Below are positions 62,734-64,000 of a stretch of DNA of 64,000 nucleotides, one piece after another (position 1 is the stretch's first letter; each line of letters starts with the position of its first letter). The notes under the pieces are model-generated. The model made no database searches and was not told where the DNA came from. It saw only the letters and a list, made by a program, of their open reading frames with translations. Location: NCBI GenBank assembly GCA_005116745.1, contig SWDS01000001.1, forward strand, positions 186,001 to 250,000. Direction: 5' to 3'. This DNA is from Nitrospira sp. Its GTDB lineage: Bacteria; Nitrospirota; Nitrospiria; Nitrospirales; Nitrospiraceae. The position numbers were made by a program, and so were the translations under genes.

Positions 62734-63180
62734 CTATTTGGCGGTCAGTGTTTCGCGGGTACCTGGAACGCATTCCTCACGTTTCCAGTTCTTCAGGGTC
62801 TTGTCTTCAGAGAACGTCAACGTGTACCGATAGCAATACAACGTGGGTTTGGCGGTTTCTGCCCCCTTGCCCATCAAGCTGGTGACCGAGTGGGAAGCGT
62901 CGGCGACGAATGAGGCGTTCAACGTGGTGAGGTCTTGCTCGCTGAGTGCGAACCGATAGGTCCAGTGACTATCCCCACCGAGGGCTGGGGTCTTGGCCGT
63001 GTGCGGGGGGCCTAGTCGCTCTCGAATCTCCTCCTGTGTCAGCCGACTGACCCCTCTCTTGAAATAGGTATCTCGCCAAGGCCCACCACAGCCGGAAACG
63101 CCGATAACCAGCGCGACAAGCAGGGTACAGGTGACAAGAGGGAGACACTTCTGGATGGCGAACGCAATCGAGACCGGCAT
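62734..63180 (-). CDS. Small lipoprotein, SmpA/OmlA-like
   Basis: The signal ends in VIGVSGCGG, a lipobox. The next part reads FKRGVSRLTQEEIRERLGPPH, a helix and turn as in the SmpA/BamE fold, followed by strands SHWTYRFAL and LYCYRYTLTF. It lies three bases behind the MscS gene on the same strand and is therefore first in that unit. The start at 63180 is preceded by GTAGG. A role in the envelope is inferred from location alone. Confidence 0.7.
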   Translation of the reverse strand: MPVSIAFAIQKCLPLVTCTLLVALVIGVSGCGGPWRDTYFKRGVSRLTQEEIRERLGPPHTAKTPALGGDSHWTYRFALSEQDLTTLNASFVADASHSVTSLMGKGAETAKPTLYCYRYTLTFSEDKTLKNWKREECVPGTRETLTAK

Positions 63181-63348
63181 GCTGACGCCTACGCTACACT
63201 GGACGATCGGTAAGTGCAACTCTCGCACGCAATCATTGACTATCATGTTCAACGGGCTGCCGCCCTCGGACCATATGAGCGGCCAAATCGAGGTGGGCTG
63301 GATTTTGGCCTTGCGTTTTCGGTACCTTAGTATCAACTGAGGCCAACG

Positions 63349-64000
63349 TATGGATGTCCGACGAATTTTTACCGTGTGCATGACTAGTGCCCTGGCCCTC
63401 TTTCTACAGACAGGGCTTGCAGCGGCGACAGAAAGTCGGACCTCGAAGCCTGAGTCCGTCCCGTCAACGTCCCTTAAGCCGGATCTTCCTGCCATTTCAG
63501 CAAAACTTCCCGGCGCCACTGGCGATCACAAAGCTGGAGAGAGAAGCAAGTCGCCGACCAACGGTGGCGCTCTGCACCAGCTGGCTGCGCTGTCCACGGC
63601 TGCGCCTGAACTGATTGGGAAAGATGGGGCGCCGATGGTCTTGGTGTCGGCCGGTGAGTTTGTCATGGGAAGCGACAAAGGAGATGAAGACGAAGCCCCT
63701 ACGCACCGTGTCTACCTCAATGCCTTCTACATCGACAAATTTGAGGTGACGAACGAACGATTCGCCAAGTACGTCGAAGCGATTCAGAGCGAACCTCCAT
63801 GGGGATTCGCGGACAAGGAGACGCCTGTGATCCATGCTGAGCGTCCTGTCCGCTGGGTGAACTGGATGGATGCGATGGGCTATTGTCTCTGGCAGGGGAA
63901 ACGGCTGCCCGCAGAGGCGGAATGGGAAAAGGCGGCACGCGGGACTGATGAACGGACCTATCCGTGGGGAAACGATCCGCCGACTCCAGTCCACGCGGTC
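63349..64000 (+). CDS. Formylglycine-generating-enzyme-like (SUMF1/EgtB/PvdO) protein, 3' end cut off
   Basis: The frame is open from the ATG at 63349 to the window edge (217 codons seen). A signal peptide (FTVCMTSALALFLQTGLAAA) is followed by a ~70-residue low-complexity linker. The SUMF1 domain begins with GAPMVLVSAGEFVMGSDKGDEDEAPTHRVYL (in pieces: MVLVSAGEFVMGS, EAPTHRVYL). Next are DKFEVTNERFAKYV, PVRWVNWMDAMGYCLWQGKRLP and EAEWEKAARG. The full C-terminus and any catalytic cysteines lie beyond the window. Many members of this family are exported and their role is unknown. Confidence 0.88.

Noticed and set aside
1-64000. CRISPR arrays, prophage modules, complete insertion sequences and rRNA operons
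   Set aside because: I found no regularly spaced repeats, no intact transposase and no rRNA-like sequence; only single remnants are present.

Overview
The window reads as chromosome of a Gram-negative (two-membrane) aerobic bacterium outside the Proteobacteria, most like Nitrospira (Nitrospirota). This is inference from gene content: LPS-export genes (an MsbA-type exporter and lptE) and many lipoproteins sit beside RNase Y, YmdB, TlyA and LarE, in a moderately GC-rich genome. There is no rRNA here to settle it.

Layout. Positions 1-8.4 kb hold a phosphate-flavoured cluster: the 3' part of ppk1, a CorA-like membrane protein, a frameshifted PhoX-type phosphatase, small zinc-finger proteins, a decayed arsenate reductase and a PhoB-type regulator. 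Positions 8.4-22.8 kb hold an MsbA-type exporter, nadB, a lytic transglycosylase, pabB/pabC, the membrane part of the ATP synthase (a, c and b subunits only), larE, a paired M16 peptidase operon and rlmN. Positions 22.9-32.4 kb hold slt, a zapB-like gene, zapA, a possible ~400-nt structured RNA, rny, ymdB, xseA, xseB, tlyA and a galE-like gene.

Positions 32.4-40.8 kb are the accessory part. A ParD/ParE toxin-antitoxin cassette lies between two 113-bp direct copies of the 5' end of aat. It is followed by gene-poor DNA with small lipoprotein, membrane and cupin genes, an unusual three-gene cluster encoding repeat proteins, an orphan HicB and a transposase scar.

Positions 40.9-44.9 kb carry an ECF sigma / anti-sigma / secreted-protein operon and a lipoprotein. 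Positions 45.2-53.6 kb are housekeeping: der, a HAD hydrolase, a methyltransferase, leuS, lptE, holA, rpsT, pyrF and tRNA-His. A tyrosine-integrase remnant lies just after the tRNA. Positions 53.8-64 kb hold PilZ and small membrane proteins, a BaiN-like flavoprotein, xthA, an OxyR with both redox cysteines facing a di-heme cytochrome c peroxidase, an MscS-type channel, a lipoprotein and the start of a formylglycine-enzyme-like gene that runs off the edge.

Themes: phosphate handling (ppk1, PhoX, PhoB-like), envelope maintenance (MsbA, LptE, two SLT enzymes, M16 pair, MscS), peroxide defence (OxyR, CCP), and several scars of mobile DNA.
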